Below are positions 41,481 to 50,436 of a stretch of 64,000 bases of DNA, piece by piece. The translations under genes and the position numbers were made by a program. This DNA is from Zobellia roscoffensis (lineage in GTDB: Bacteria; Bacteroidota; Bacteroidia; Flavobacteriales; Flavobacteriaceae). Numbering within the stretch: position 1 is the stretch's first letter; every line of letters starts with the position of its first letter. Below the pieces are notes generated by a model, which did not search any database, was not told the origin of the DNA, and saw only the letters and a program-made list of their open reading frames with translations. The stretch spans positions 2,755,646-2,819,645 of the forward strand of contig NZ_JADDXT010000002.1 in assembly GCF_015330165.1 (NCBI RefSeq), given 5' to 3'.

Positions 41481-42851
41481 ATGTCAAAGTTTGAACTGAA
41501 ATTGCCGAGAATGGGAGAGAGTGTTGCAGAAGCAACGTTGACCACTTGGTTAAAAGAAGTTGGTGATACTATTGAGTTGGATGAACCTATTTTTGAAATA
41601 GCTACTGATAAAGTAGATTCAGAGGTTCCTAGTGAAGTAGAAGGAGTTTTGGTGGAGAAACTTTTTGATGTAGACGATGTAATCAAAGTAGGTGATACCG
41701 TTGCTATTATTGAAACGGAACAATCCTTAGAAGCTGTAAAACCTCCGGTAAAAAGTGCTCCGGTTGAGGCTTCCAATGGAGCAGAGGAATCTGCGGCTAT
41801 GGTAGAGGAAACTGTAAATATTGCTAAAGAGTCCGTTGCTGCACCGGTTCATCAAGCTCAAAAATCATCTTCTTCGGAGCGTTTTTATTCTCCTTTGGTG
41901 AAGAATATTGCTAAACAGGAAGGTGTTTCTGTAGCAGAGCTAGATACTATTGATGGTACTGGTAATGATGGCCGTGTGACCAAAAATGATATTCTTGCTT
42001 ATTTAGAAAGTGGGAAAGGCAAGGAGGTGGTGCAGCCAGTAGCAAAAACTGTAGCGCCAGAAGTGAAAGAATCTCCGTCGGCTAGTGCAAAAACTTTAGA
42101 AATTAAGTCTTCTGCGAACGGTATAGGAGCAAAAGAGGGTGCGGATGGCGAAGTAATTCAAATGTCCAGAATGGGCAAATTGATTGCAAAGCACATGGTA
42201 GATAGTGTTTCTACTTCTGCACATGTTCAGAGTTTTATTGAAGTAGATGTTACTAAGATTGTTACTTGGAGAAACAAAGTAAAAAACGCTTTTGAAAAAA
42301 GAGAAGGTGAGAAGTTGACTTTTACTCCCATCTTTATGGAGGCCGTAGCAAAGGCATTAAAGAAATATCCTTTAATGAATATTTCACTGGTAGGTGATAC
42401 GGTCATCAAAAAGAAAAATATTAATATAGGAATGGCCGCCGCTTTGCCGGACGGAAACCTTATCGTTCCTGTGATTAAGAATGCAGACCAATTAAATTTG
42501 GTGGGTATGGCCAAAGTAATAAATGACTTGGCATCTAGGGCTAGAGATAATAAATTAAAGCCAGATGAAGTTCAAGATGGTACATATACGGTAACCAATG
42601 TAGGTACTTTTGGTAGTGTTTTTGGCACACCGATCATTAACCAGCCGCAAGTTGGAATATTGGCGTTGGGTGCAATTCGTAAAATTCCATCGGTTATAGA
42701 AACTGAAGAGGGTGATTTTATTGGAATACGAAGTAAAATGTATCTTTCACATAGTTATGACCATAGAGTTGTAAATGGTGCTTTGGGTAGTATGTTCGCA
42801 AAAGCTGTAGCAGATTATTTAGAGGCTTGGGATGTAAACAGAGAAGTCTAA
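41481..42851 (+). CDS. dihydrolipoyl acyltransferase (E2) of a 2-oxo acid dehydrogenase complex
   Basis: 456 residues. Lipoyl domain with the modified Lys-44 in EIATDKVDSEVPSE; a Ser/Ala-rich linker; peripheral subunit-binding domain SPLVKNIAKQEGVSVAELD ... GRVTKNDILAYL (about 133-172); catalytic core from about 225. The usual active-site His-x-x-x-Asp-Gly reads DHRVVNG (427-433), so the normal catalytic Asp is Asn. The sequence fits branched-chain or 2-oxoglutarate-type E2 in Bacteroidota; the complex cannot be assigned because E1 and E3 are not adjacent. Confidence 0.9.
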   Translation: MSKFELKLPRMGESVAEATLTTWLKEVGDTIELDEPIFEIATDKVDSEVPSEVEGVLVEKLFDVDDVIKVGDTVAIIETEQSLEAVKPPVKSAPVEASNGAEESAAMVEETVNIAKESVAAPVHQAQKSSSSERFYSPLVKNIAKQEGVSVAELDTIDGTGNDGRVTKNDILAYLESGKGKEVVQPVAKTVAPEVKESPSASAKTLEIKSSANGIGAKEGADGEVIQMSRMGKLIAKHMVDSVSTSAHVQSFIEVDVTKIVTWRNKVKNAFEKREGEKLTFTPIFMEAVAKALKKYPLMNISLVGDTVIKKKNINIGMAAALPDGNLIVPVIKNADQLNLVGMAKVINDLASRARDNKLKPDEVQDGTYTVTNVGTFGSVFGTPIINQPQVGILALGAIRKIPSVIETEEGDFIGIRSKMYLSHSYDHRVVNGALGSMFAKAVADYLEAWDVNREV

Positions 42852-43014
42852 GGGGTTAGGCTAGTCTACTTTTGTTGTGGTATTCGTTATAAAAAAAGGT
42901 GTTTTTTTGTAATCTGTAAATATTTTCGGTTTTTTGTTACGCTTTGTATGTTGGAAGATTAATAATCTTACTTTCATGCCAGAGTTAATAACCATCAGGC
43001 CTACCAAACCCATA

Positions 43015-44292
43015 ATGCCACATAGAAAATCAGAAATTTTTAAGCACAGAGTTCTTAACTTACTGTGTTTTGTAATATTTATAGTTCCTCTAATAAATTT
43101 TGCTCAAGAGCCAAGTAATGACCAGGAGGCAAAAGCCCCCTTACATTTATATATAGACTGTAACTGCGAAAAAAATTATTTGCGACAGGAAATAAACTAT
43201 GTAAATCACGTTCGTGATCAGGCTCAATCCAACATAAAACTTTTTATTTATGATATAGCCAATGGTAGTGGCGGGCGTACCTATATGCTAGAATTTGAGG
43301 GGGTAGATGACTACAAAGATATACTCGGTAAGCTTACGTATGACAGTACGGCTAGTATGACAGATGATGAGGTACGGAAAGGGCTTCTGAAAAAAGTACA
43401 GTCAGGACTGCTTCAGTATGTTTTAGAATCAGATTTGGCAGAAAATATTACGTATACGGTTAATAAAGAAGGATTGGGCGAGATTCTAGAGGTTGATTTT
43501 AGAGACCCATGGAACAATTGGATTTTTGAAGTGTACGGTGAGGCTAAATTAAAAAGGGAGTCAAGCAGAAAAGAATTTGAATACGAATTAGGTTTTCAAA
43601 GTGATCATGTGACGGAAAAAATAAGAATCCGTACAGATGTGGAGCTCAATCAGGCAAATAAAGAGTTTGTTAGAGATGAAGAAACTTTTACCAGTGAACG
43701 TTTTAGGTATTCTGCTGATGCCAGTATTGTGGCTAGTTTATCAGATCATTGGTCTGCGGGTGTTTTTGGTGGTGCCCAACATAACACATTTACAAATTTA
43801 GACTTTAGATATTACGCAAGGCCGGCTATTGAATATAATATTTACCCTTACAAGGAAGTGTTGCGTAGAGAGATTGTATTCGCTTATAAAATCGGTTATT
43901 TTCATAATGATTATATAGAGCCAACTATTTATCTTAAGGAGACGGAAGGTATTTTTAGTCATTCTTTAGATGTGCAAGTAAGGTACCGTCAGCCATGGGG
44001 AAATGTGTACGCGCGTTTATTGGGTTCTACCTTTTTAAATGATTTTGCCAAGAATAGAATTCAATTGAACGGTAGTTTTTCTGTACGTCTTTTAAAGGGG
44101 CTTGCAGCTCGGTTTTCGGGTAGGTTTGAGTTGATTCGTGATCAAATAAACTTACCAGGGGGAGATGCTTCTTTAGAAGATGTACTGCTACAGCAAAAGC
44201 AAATTGCTACTGATTATGAGACTAACCTTAGCGTGGGTCTTAGTTACACTTTCGGTTCTGCTTTTAATAATGTTATAAATACTAGGCTTTAA
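43015..44292 (+). CDS. outer-membrane beta-barrel protein with N-terminal periplasmic domain
   Basis: 425 residues from ATG at 43015, giving a signal peptide (HRVLNLLCFVIFIVPLINFAQ); ATGs at 42976 or 42934 are possible but extend the n-region. Residues ~40-150 form a soluble domain starting LYIDCNCEKNYLRQEI. From ~165 the protein is a series of amphipathic strands with aromatic girdles (WIFEVYGEAKLKRESS, VSLSYTFGS-like ends), typical of a 12- to 16-strand barrel. Homologous architecture is common in Bacteroidota without known function. Confidence 0.8.
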   Translation: MPHRKSEIFKHRVLNLLCFVIFIVPLINFAQEPSNDQEAKAPLHLYIDCNCEKNYLRQEINYVNHVRDQAQSNIKLFIYDIANGSGGRTYMLEFEGVDDYKDILGKLTYDSTASMTDDEVRKGLLKKVQSGLLQYVLESDLAENITYTVNKEGLGEILEVDFRDPWNNWIFEVYGEAKLKRESSRKEFEYELGFQSDHVTEKIRIRTDVELNQANKEFVRDEETFTSERFRYSADASIVASLSDHWSAGVFGGAQHNTFTNLDFRYYARPAIEYNIYPYKEVLRREIVFAYKIGYFHNDYIEPTIYLKETEGIFSHSLDVQVRYRQPWGNVYARLLGSTFLNDFAKNRIQLNGSFSVRLLKGLAARFSGRFELIRDQINLPGGDASLEDVLLQQKQIATDYETNLSVGLSYTFGSAFNNVINTRL

Positions 44293-44349
44293 CGGTATTT
44301 TCTTTCTTAAGAAAAGTATGGATATACTTTCTTGAAACCTGTTAAAGAT

Positions 44350-44357
44350 TATCTTTG
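44350..44357 (+). promoter_or_regulatory. -7 promoter element for the exonuclease gene
   Basis: TATCTTTG matches TAnnTTTG, 21 bp before the ATG at 44379. Confidence 0.4.
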
Positions 44358-44378
44358 TTAAAAAAAATTGCAAAAAAC

Positions 44379-45155
44379 ATGGAACTTAATCTCACGCGTC
44401 CCATTTGTTTTTTTGATTTGGAAACTACGGGAACTAATGTTGCTAAAGACCGAATTGTAGAAATATCTGTTTTAAAAGTATACCCTAACGGGAATAAGGA
44501 AAGTAAGACTTGGTTGGTAAATCCAGAGATGGAAATACCTGAAGAGGTGGTTGCTATTCATGGTATTTCAAATGAAAAAGTAGCCAATGAACCAACCTTT
44601 AAAGACCTTTCTAGGACTGTTTATGCTATGATAAAGGATTGTGATTTGGGCGGATTTAATTCTGACCGTTTTGATATTCCTTTGTTGGCCGAAGAAATGT
44701 TGCGAGCTGAGCTAGACTTTGATATGAAAAGTATGGTTTCTATAGATGTGCAGACCATATTCCATAAAATGGAAAAGCGCACTTTAGTAGCGGCATACAA
44801 ATTTTATTGCGATAAAGATCTTACGGATGCCCACAGTGCTGAGGTAGATACACTTGCTACTTATGAGGTGTTATTGTCTCAGTTGGATAAGTATCCTGAG
44901 CTAGAAAACAACGTAAAAAAATTAGCGGAATTCTCTACACATCGCCAATTTGCTGATTTTGCAGGCTTTTTGGGATATGATGAAGATGGTGTTGAAGTTT
45001 TTGCATTTGGCAAGCATAAAGGTAGAAAGGTACTAGACGTACTAGAAAAAGAACCCGGCTACTTCGGGTGGATTCTTAATGCCGATTTTCCCCTGTATAC
45101 AAAAAAGGTGTTGACCCAAGTGAAGTTGAGTCAGCTGAACAACAAGCTAGGTTAG
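44379..45155 (+). CDS. DnaQ-like 3'-5' exonuclease
   Basis: 258 residues from ATG at 44379 (MELNLTRPICFFDLETTG); the TTG at 44355 is rejected. DEDDh exonuclease: ExoI FFDLETTGT (Asp, Glu), ExoII LGGFNSDRFDIPLL (Asp) and ExoIII DAHSAEVDTLATYEV (His, Asp). A ~60-residue C-terminal extension (FAFGKHKGRKVLDVLEKEPGY) resembles a putative quorum-sensing-regulated/GKHKG domain often fused to such nucleases. Either the epsilon proofreading subunit or a stand-alone RNase T/DnaQ relative. Followed by the FAH-family gene at 20 bp. Confidence 0.9.
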   Translation: MELNLTRPICFFDLETTGTNVAKDRIVEISVLKVYPNGNKESKTWLVNPEMEIPEEVVAIHGISNEKVANEPTFKDLSRTVYAMIKDCDLGGFNSDRFDIPLLAEEMLRAELDFDMKSMVSIDVQTIFHKMEKRTLVAAYKFYCDKDLTDAHSAEVDTLATYEVLLSQLDKYPELENNVKKLAEFSTHRQFADFAGFLGYDEDGVEVFAFGKHKGRKVLDVLEKEPGYFGWILNADFPLYTKKVLTQVKLSQLNNKLG

Positions 45156-45175
45156 AAAACTTTAAAACGGTTTCT

Positions 45176-45787
45176 ATGAAAATTATTTGTATCGGTAGAA
45201 ATTATACTGAGCATATAGAGGAGTTGTCCAATGAAAGACCAGACGAACCCGTGGTCTTTATTAAGCCAGATTCTGCAATATTGCCAAAAGAACAAGATTT
45301 CTATATCCCTGAATTTTCTAATGATGTGCATTATGAGGTAGAGGTGCTGGTGAAGATTAAAAAAGTAGGGAAACATATTAGTGAAAAATTTGCCCACAAT
45401 TATTATGATGAAATTAGCTTGGGTATAGATTTTACAGCTAGAGACCTGCAATCAAAGCTTAAAGAGAAGGGTTTGCCTTGGGAAAAGGCAAAAGGTTTTG
45501 ATGGAGCGGCGGTTATTGGGGAGTGGCTTCCAAAAACAAATTTTGAAGATTTAAATAATATTGATTTCTCTTTATTGAAGAATGATAATGAAGTACAAAA
45601 GGGCAATACTAGTCTCATGTTGTGGAAGATAGATGAGCTTGTTTCCTATGTCTCTCAATTTTTTATGTTAAAAAAAGGCGATGTAATTTTTACAGGAACA
45701 CCAGCCGGTGTTGGTAGAATTGAAGCAAATGATTACCTTTCAGGTGTTCTGGGGGGGCGTGAAAATTTTCACTTAAAAGTAAAATAA
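45176..45787 (+). CDS. fumarylacetoacetate hydrolase family protein
   Basis: 203 residues. FAH-fold hydrolase/decarboxylase/isomerase; metal ligands Glu-x-Glu in HYEVEVLVKI and Asp in GIDFTARDLQSKLKEKG, with the catalytic-loop KGFDGAAVIGEW and FTGTPAGVG at the end. Close to the short YcgM/FAHD1-like acylpyruvase or oxaloacetate decarboxylase group; the substrate is not certain. Its stop codon overlaps the start of the HPt gene by one base. Confidence 0.9.
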   Translation: MKIICIGRNYTEHIEELSNERPDEPVVFIKPDSAILPKEQDFYIPEFSNDVHYEVEVLVKIKKVGKHISEKFAHNYYDEISLGIDFTARDLQSKLKEKGLPWEKAKGFDGAAVIGEWLPKTNFEDLNNIDFSLLKNDNEVQKGNTSLMLWKIDELVSYVSQFFMLKKGDVIFTGTPAGVGRIEANDYLSGVLGGRENFHLKVK

Positions 45788-46125
45788 TGATTTACAATCT
45801 TGATAAAATCAATGAGATGGCAGAAGGTGATGAGGATTTCATCAACTCGGTTATTTCAGTATTTTTAGAAGAAGTGCCTCAGGATTTGGAACTCCTTGAA
45901 GTTGCGCTAAATGAGCAAAACCATGACCAGGTTTATAAATTAGCTCATAAAATTAAACCAAATGTTGATTTGTTGGGTATGGAGCAAACTCGTGCTGCCG
46001 CCCTGCAAATAGAGACTCTGGGAAAGGCGGAAGCCAATATGTCCGAGATACAGGTAGTTTTTCCAATGTTAAAAAAAGATATAGACCAAGTGGTATCGGA
46101 GCTTAAAAAAGATTTTAATATCTGA
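45787..46125 (+). CDS. histidine phosphotransfer (HPt) domain protein
   Basis: 112 residues, a single four-helix HPt domain with the phospho-accepting His-54 in VYKLAHKIKPNVDLLGM. Such stand-alone proteins relay phosphate between hybrid histidine kinases and response regulators. No kinase or regulator is next to it, so its partners lie elsewhere. It overlaps both neighbours by one base (TAATG and TGATG), meaning FAH-HPt-cinA is one tightly coupled unit. Confidence 0.92.
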   Translation: MIYNLDKINEMAEGDEDFINSVISVFLEEVPQDLELLEVALNEQNHDQVYKLAHKIKPNVDLLGMEQTRAAALQIETLGKAEANMSEIQVVFPMLKKDIDQVVSELKKDFNI

Positions 46126-47375
46126 TGCTTGCCGAAATTATTACTATTGGTGACGAGATTTTAATAGGTCAGATTGTTGATACCAATTCCGTCTTCATTT
46201 CCAAAGAACTTAATAAGATTGGAGTTTCTGTATATCAGATTACTTCAATTCAGGATGATAAGCAGCATATACTTCAGGCGTTGGAAGACGCTAAAAAGAG
46301 AGTTCAGGTGGTTATCATAACCGGAGGCCTTGGTCCTACAAAAGATGATATTACAAAGCATACTTTGTGCGAGTTTTTTAATGACATTTTAGTAGAGGAT
46401 GCAAGTGTTTTGGTGCATGTAGAGGAGCTTTTTAAAAAGTATATTACCAACACGCCAATATCGGATATCAACAGAAAACAGGCTTTGGTTCCTTCTAAAG
46501 CTACGGTTTTACATAATGCCTTTGGTACTGCACCGGGCATGTGGATACAGGAAGGTGGTGTAGCCTTTGTTTCGCTACCTGGAGTGCCATTTGAAATGCA
46601 AAATTTAATAACGGATAAGGTTATTCCTAAAATCATTTCGGAGTTTAAGCGCCCATTTATCTTACATAAAACTGTGGTTACCTATGGTCTAGGGGAAAGT
46701 GCTATTGCTGATAAAATTGAAGATTGGGAGAATAATTTACCGGCTTACATTAGGTTGGCATATTTGCCCAATTTAGGTAAAGTAAGGCTAAGGTTAACTG
46801 CTAGAGGGCCAGATAAACAAGAGCTCGAAGACGTAGTAGACTCAGAAATTCAAAAATTATACCCGCTGATAGGCGACATCATGTATGGCACTGAAGACGA
46901 AGAGACTTTGGAGCAGGTGGTTGCTAAGCTATGTACGGAAAAAGGATTGACGTTATCTACGGCAGAGAGTTTTACCGGAGGAAAGATTGCGGAACAATTA
47001 ACGGCATTACCGGGCGCTTCGGCGTATTTTAAAGGTAGCGTGGTCAGTTATGCTACGGAAGCAAAGATAAATGTGCTTAAGGTGTCTAGTGATGTTGTAG
47101 AAAAACATTCAGTCGTAAGTGCGGAGGTGGCGACAGAAATGGCGGAAAATGTAAAAAAAATATTTCAAACAGATTATGCTATTGCGACTACAGGAAATGC
47201 CGGGCCTACGAAGGGTGACTCTGATGCTCAGGTAGGTACGGTGTTTATAGCAATTGCATCTCCTACAGGCGTGTATGCTCAAGAATTCAATATGGGCAAC
47301 CATAGAGAGCGCATTGTAGAGAAGTCCGTAAACAAGGCTTTAGAGCTGTTGCAAAAAGAAATTTCAAAAATCTGA
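46125..47375 (+). CDS. cinA: CinA-type protein with NMN deamidase domain
   Basis: 416 residues. N-terminal MoaB/MogA-like COG1058 domain: IITIGDEILIGQIVDTNSVF, VIITGGLGPTKDDITKHTLC and VSLPGVPFEMQNL. C-terminal PncC domain (about 255-416): LTLSTAESFTGGKIAEQLTA, GSVVSYATEAKINVL and ATTGNAGPTKGD, which hydrolyses nicotinamide mononucleotide to nicotinate mononucleotide in NAD recycling (known for CinA/PncC). Full-length two-domain form. It overlaps the HPt stop by one base. Confidence 0.94.
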   Translation: MLAEIITIGDEILIGQIVDTNSVFISKELNKIGVSVYQITSIQDDKQHILQALEDAKKRVQVVIITGGLGPTKDDITKHTLCEFFNDILVEDASVLVHVEELFKKYITNTPISDINRKQALVPSKATVLHNAFGTAPGMWIQEGGVAFVSLPGVPFEMQNLITDKVIPKIISEFKRPFILHKTVVTYGLGESAIADKIEDWENNLPAYIRLAYLPNLGKVRLRLTARGPDKQELEDVVDSEIQKLYPLIGDIMYGTEDEETLEQVVAKLCTEKGLTLSTAESFTGGKIAEQLTALPGASAYFKGSVVSYATEAKINVLKVSSDVVEKHSVVSAEVATEMAENVKKIFQTDYAIATTGNAGPTKGDSDAQVGTVFIAIASPTGVYAQEFNMGNHRERIVEKSVNKALELLQKEISKI

Positions 47376-47406
47376 AATATTGTTTTGTCTATCCATAAAA
47401 ATGATA

Positions 47407-47414
47407 TAAATTTG
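47407..47414 (+). promoter_or_regulatory. -7 promoter element for rpmB-rpmG
   Basis: TAAATTTG, 27 bp before the rpmB ATG. Confidence 0.45.
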
Positions 47415-47441
47415 CACCCTGTTTAAAGAAAAATCAGCGCG

Positions 47442-47678
47442 ATGTCAAAAGTTTGTGAAATTACGGGAAAGAGAGCGATGTTCGGTAACAACGTATCGTT
47501 TTCTATCAATAAGACCAAGAGAAGGTTCAATGTTAATCTTTCTAAAAAACGTTTTTATATTCCCGAAGAAGACCGTTGGGTAACCTTAAAGGTTTCTGCA
47601 AAGGCGTTGAAAATTATCAACAAAAAGGGTATTTCTGCTGTATTGAAAGATGCGAAGGCAGAAGGATTGGTAAAATAA
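47442..47678 (+). CDS. rpmB: 50S ribosomal protein L28
   Basis: 78 residues; MSKVCEITGKRAMFGNNVSFS and the basic RRFNVNLSKKRFYI are the L28 signature. Structural protein of the large subunit. The first Cys is not part of a full zinc ribbon. First gene of the rpmB-rpmG-DUF4295 cluster characteristic of Bacteroidota (12 bp to rpmG). Confidence 0.97.
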   Translation: MSKVCEITGKRAMFGNNVSFSINKTKRRFNVNLSKKRFYIPEEDRWVTLKVSAKALKIINKKGISAVLKDAKAEGLVK

Positions 47679-47690
47679 GCTTAGAATACG

Positions 47691-47873
47691 ATGGCAAAGA
47701 AAGGAAATAGAATACAAGTAATATTGGAATGTACCGAGCACAAAGAGTCGGGACAGCCAGGTACTTCACGGTACATTACTACCAAGAACAAAAAGAACAC
47801 TCCCGAAAGAATGGAGATTAAAAAGTTCAATCCTATTTTGAAGAGGATGACAATCCATAAGGAGATTAAATAA
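47691..47873 (+). CDS. rpmG: 50S ribosomal protein L33
   Basis: 60 residues, MAKKGNRIQVILECTEHK, then YITTKNKKNTPERMEIKKFN, the L33 core. Only one Cys (in LECTEH) remains, so this is a zinc-independent (C-minus-like) version. Co-transcribed with rpmB; 37 bp to the DUF4295 gene. Confidence 0.97.
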   Translation: MAKKGNRIQVILECTEHKESGQPGTSRYITTKNKKNTPERMEIKKFNPILKRMTIHKEIK

Positions 47874-47910
47874 GTTTTCGTTTTAGCGAGAACATAAAAG
47901 CATATTAGTC

Positions 47911-48063
47911 ATGGCAAAGAAGACGGTAGCAAGTTTACAGACAAGTTCAAAAAGATTGACAAAAGCCATTAAAATGGTAAAGTCACCAAAAAGTGGTTCA
48001 TACACTTTTGTTGAGTCAGTTATGACCCCAGAAGCGGTTAACGATTGGTTGTCTAAAAAGTAA
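47911..48063 (+). CDS. DUF4295 family small basic protein
   Basis: 50 residues from ATG at 47911 to TAA at 48061-48063. It reads MAKKTVASLQTSSKRLTKAI, then a VKSPKSGSYTF stretch and a final EAVNDWLSKK. DUF4295 proteins are short, lysine-rich, restricted to Bacteroidota and always seen next to rpmG; a ribosome-associated role is suspected. Closed by a strong terminator, so it ends this operon. Confidence 0.9.
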   Translation: MAKKTVASLQTSSKRLTKAIKMVKSPKSGSYTFVESVMTPEAVNDWLSKK

Positions 48064-48083
48064 GATACTTTTAAAGTATTATA

Positions 48084-48113
48084 AAGCCTCTTCGTATAGA
48101 AGGGGCTTTTTTT
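48084..48113 (+). terminator. terminator of the rpmB-rpmG-DUF4295 operon
   Basis: 10-bp stem AAGCCTCTTC/GAAGGGGCTT (one G-U) with a GTATA loop, then seven Ts. Confidence 0.9.
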
Positions 48114-48211
48114 GTTGCTTATGATCCAAGTTGAAGAAGTATCAATCAAGAACTGATATCTTTGAGCTAGTGGTAGTACTATTTAAAGTGAAAACTTCCA
48201 CCTTACTTTAT

Positions 48212-48219
48212 TATCTTTG
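48212..48219 (+). promoter_or_regulatory. -7 promoter element for ftsY
   Basis: TATCTTTG, 22 bp before the ftsY ATG. Confidence 0.45.
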
Positions 48220-48241
48220 AGCTTATTAATACAAAGAACAC

Positions 48242-49198
48242 ATGAGTTTATTCAAGAAAATATTTTCTTCAAAGAAAAAGGAAAGCCTTGATAAGGGCTT
48301 GGAGAAATCTAAAACTTCTTTCTTCTCTAAGCTAAGTAAAGCTGTTGCGGGTAAATCTAAAGTAGATGATGATGTATTGGATAACCTGGAGGAGGTTCTT
48401 GTTTCTTCTGATGTAGGGGTAACCACAACGTTAAAAATAATAGATAGAATAGAAGCCCGTGTTTCTGCGGATAAATACATGGGAACAGAAGAACTCAATG
48501 CCATTTTGCGCGAGGAGATTTCTGGGTTACTTTCTGAAACCAATCTTGGTAATCAAACAGAGTTTTCAATACCAAAGGATAAGAAGCCATATGTAATTAT
48601 GGTAGTGGGCGTTAATGGTGTAGGCAAGACTACTACCATTGGTAAATTGGCCTATCAATTTAAAAAGCAAGGGTTAAAAGTAGTTTTGGGCGCAGCGGAT
48701 ACTTTTAGAGCTGCAGCTATTGATCAATTACAGGTTTGGGCAGATAGGGTAGATGTACCCATTATAAAACAAAAGATGGGTAGTGATCCCGCTTCGGTAG
48801 CTTTTGATACATTGAGTTCAGCCGTTAAACAAGATGCAGATGTTGTTATCATAGATACAGCCGGCCGTCTTCATAATAAGGTGAACTTAATGAATGAGTT
48901 AACTAAGGTGAAACGTGTCATGCAAAAAGTGGTAGACCAAACACCTCATGATGTCATGTTGGTATTAGATGGTTCTACAGGACAAAATGCTTTTGAACAA
49001 GCCAAACAATTTACCAAGGCTACGGAAGTAACTTCATTGGCAGTTACCAAATTAGATGGTACTGCAAAAGGCGGGGTTGTCATTGGTATATCCGATCAGT
49101 TTCAGATTCCAGTTAAGTACATTGGAGTGGGAGAGGGTATTGAAGACTTACAGGTGTTCAATAAATATGAGTTTGTAGATTCGTTTTTTAACGTGTAA
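48242..49198 (+). CDS. ftsY: signal recognition particle receptor FtsY
   Basis: 318 residues; the SRP GTPase at the inner membrane that receives ribosome-SRP complexes. N domain (about 30-100) and G domain with G1 GVNGVGKTTTIGKLA, the DTFRAAAIDQLQVW insertion-box region, G3 DTAGRLHNK, G4 TKLDGTAKGG and the terminal amphipathic stretch. The N-terminal A domain is short and Lys-rich (KKIFSSKKKESLDKG) rather than long and acidic as in E. coli, as usual for this phylum. Confidence 0.96.
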   Translation: MSLFKKIFSSKKKESLDKGLEKSKTSFFSKLSKAVAGKSKVDDDVLDNLEEVLVSSDVGVTTTLKIIDRIEARVSADKYMGTEELNAILREEISGLLSETNLGNQTEFSIPKDKKPYVIMVVGVNGVGKTTTIGKLAYQFKKQGLKVVLGAADTFRAAAIDQLQVWADRVDVPIIKQKMGSDPASVAFDTLSSAVKQDADVVIIDTAGRLHNKVNLMNELTKVKRVMQKVVDQTPHDVMLVLDGSTGQNAFEQAKQFTKATEVTSLAVTKLDGTAKGGVVIGISDQFQIPVKYIGVGEGIEDLQVFNKYEFVDSFFNV

Positions 49199-49204
49199 TC
49201 ATAT

Positions 49205-50317
49205 TTAGTTTATAACGCTATTCAATTTTTCCCATAGTTCGTTGTCAAAACTAGAGGGACCCAATTGGGTTTCTCCCGCACTATCACCGCAACGAACTAC
49301 AACTAAATCCTTGCTTGGGACAATATATATTTTCTGGTCGTCAGCACCCAGAGCAGCAAACATATCAGCAGGTGCGTTTGGTACGAGGGAACTTGATGCT
49401 ACGGTTTGTGAAGTAGTACTCATGTAACTCTCTTTGCCATTTAACCACCATAAATAACCGTAAGATTTATTAATATCTTGAGAAGTATTGGTCATTTCAT
49501 TAAAATAGGTCTTGCTAAGAATGGTTTCAGTATCCCAAACTCCTTCGTTTTCAATTAACAGTCCCCAACGAGCCATACTTCGGGTATCGCTGGTGTACAA
49601 GGTTAATAAGGTTTGCTTGTTCCAAGCACCGCTCATACCTATTTTATCCCTAATTTTAGCATAGAAATAATTGGTAAAATCTGTTTTAGTGGCGTTTGTT
49701 ACAACATCTTTTAAGAGTGTAAAAGCACCTTGGTGGTATGCCCATCGCTCACCAGCATCGGCTTCATAATCAAAACAAGAGGGTTGTGTGCAAATCCATT
49801 TTAAAGTTTGCCCCACATAATCTTTTAACCCAGTACTCATGCTAAGGTGGTGCTTAACCGTTATTAAATCTTGCTTTTCCGTAGTTAACGAAGACCAATT
49901 ACTATCTAAATAGTCGGAAGATGTATCGCTTATAGATAAAAAACCTTCGTCTTGTGCAATGCCAACGGTAGTGGAAACCAATGTTTTTCCTGCAGAATAC
50001 CAAAGCCATTCGTCATTTTTAGAATGACCATTAAAATACTTTTCCACTACAATTCTTCCGTTCTTTAGAATAATAAACCCTTTGGTGTTTTTAGTTTCTA
50101 GGTAATCGTATAAATCGGGTAGGTTTTCTTCATTCCAATTTAGTTGCTTTGGGGTAACAGTTTCCCAAGAGGCACTTCCAACTTCAGGAAAAAATACTCC
50201 CTGTGGTTCAATTTCTACTTCAGTTTCGGCCTCGGGCTCAATTTTGGTAGTATCCTTTGAACAGCTACCAAGGACTAATAGAAGGATACTTAGTATGACG
50301 GAACTTGAATATTTCAC
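49205..50317 (-). CDS. serine hydrolase lipoprotein (class C beta-lactamase-like)
   Basis: 370 residues. Lipoprotein signal with acylated Cys-19 (LLLVLGSCSKD) and an acidic linker, then a beta-lactamase-related fold: Ser-x-x-Lys SAGK (108-111), WAYHQGAFTLL in place of the Tyr-x-Asn motif, and a late CGDSAGETQLG. Such proteins are esterases, amidases or peptidases as often as lactamases; the Tyr-x-His variant makes a true beta-lactamase unlikely. Convergent with ftsY with a 6-bp gap and divergent from rimO. Confidence 0.87.
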   Translation of the reverse strand: MKYSSSVILSILLLVLGSCSKDTTKIEPEAETEVEIEPQGVFFPEVGSASWETVTPKQLNWNEENLPDLYDYLETKNTKGFIILKNGRIVVEKYFNGHSKNDEWLWYSAGKTLVSTTVGIAQDEGFLSISDTSSDYLDSNWSSLTTEKQDLITVKHHLSMSTGLKDYVGQTLKWICTQPSCFDYEADAGERWAYHQGAFTLLKDVVTNATKTDFTNYFYAKIRDKIGMSGAWNKQTLLTLYTSDTRSMARWGLLIENEGVWDTETILSKTYFNEMTNTSQDINKSYGYLWWLNGKESYMSTTSQTVASSSLVPNAPADMFAALGADDQKIYIVPSKDLVVVRCGDSAGETQLGPSSFDNELWEKLNSVIN

Positions 50318-50412
50318 AACTTAAATTTTTTATTGAACATCAATCACTTATAAAGTTTAACGTAATTCATCAAGAAATCGTGCCAAAAGGAAGCTGTTCG
50401 TTCATCTTGTTG

Positions 50413-50420
50413 TATTTTTG
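50413..50420 (+). promoter_or_regulatory. -7 promoter element for rimO
   Basis: TATTTTTG, 16 bp before the ATG at 50437; supports that start. Confidence 0.5.
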
Positions 50421-50436
50421 CGCTCAATTTCTAGTT

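Noticed and set aside
49205..50317. Functional beta-lactamase (resistance gene)
   Set aside because: The Tyr-x-Asn motif is Tyr-His-Gln and the protein is a lipoprotein with an acidic linker; a general serine hydrolase is a better fit.
50305..50436. N-terminal extension of rimO
   Set aside because: Not part of the family; it contains the -7 promoter element at 50413-50420.
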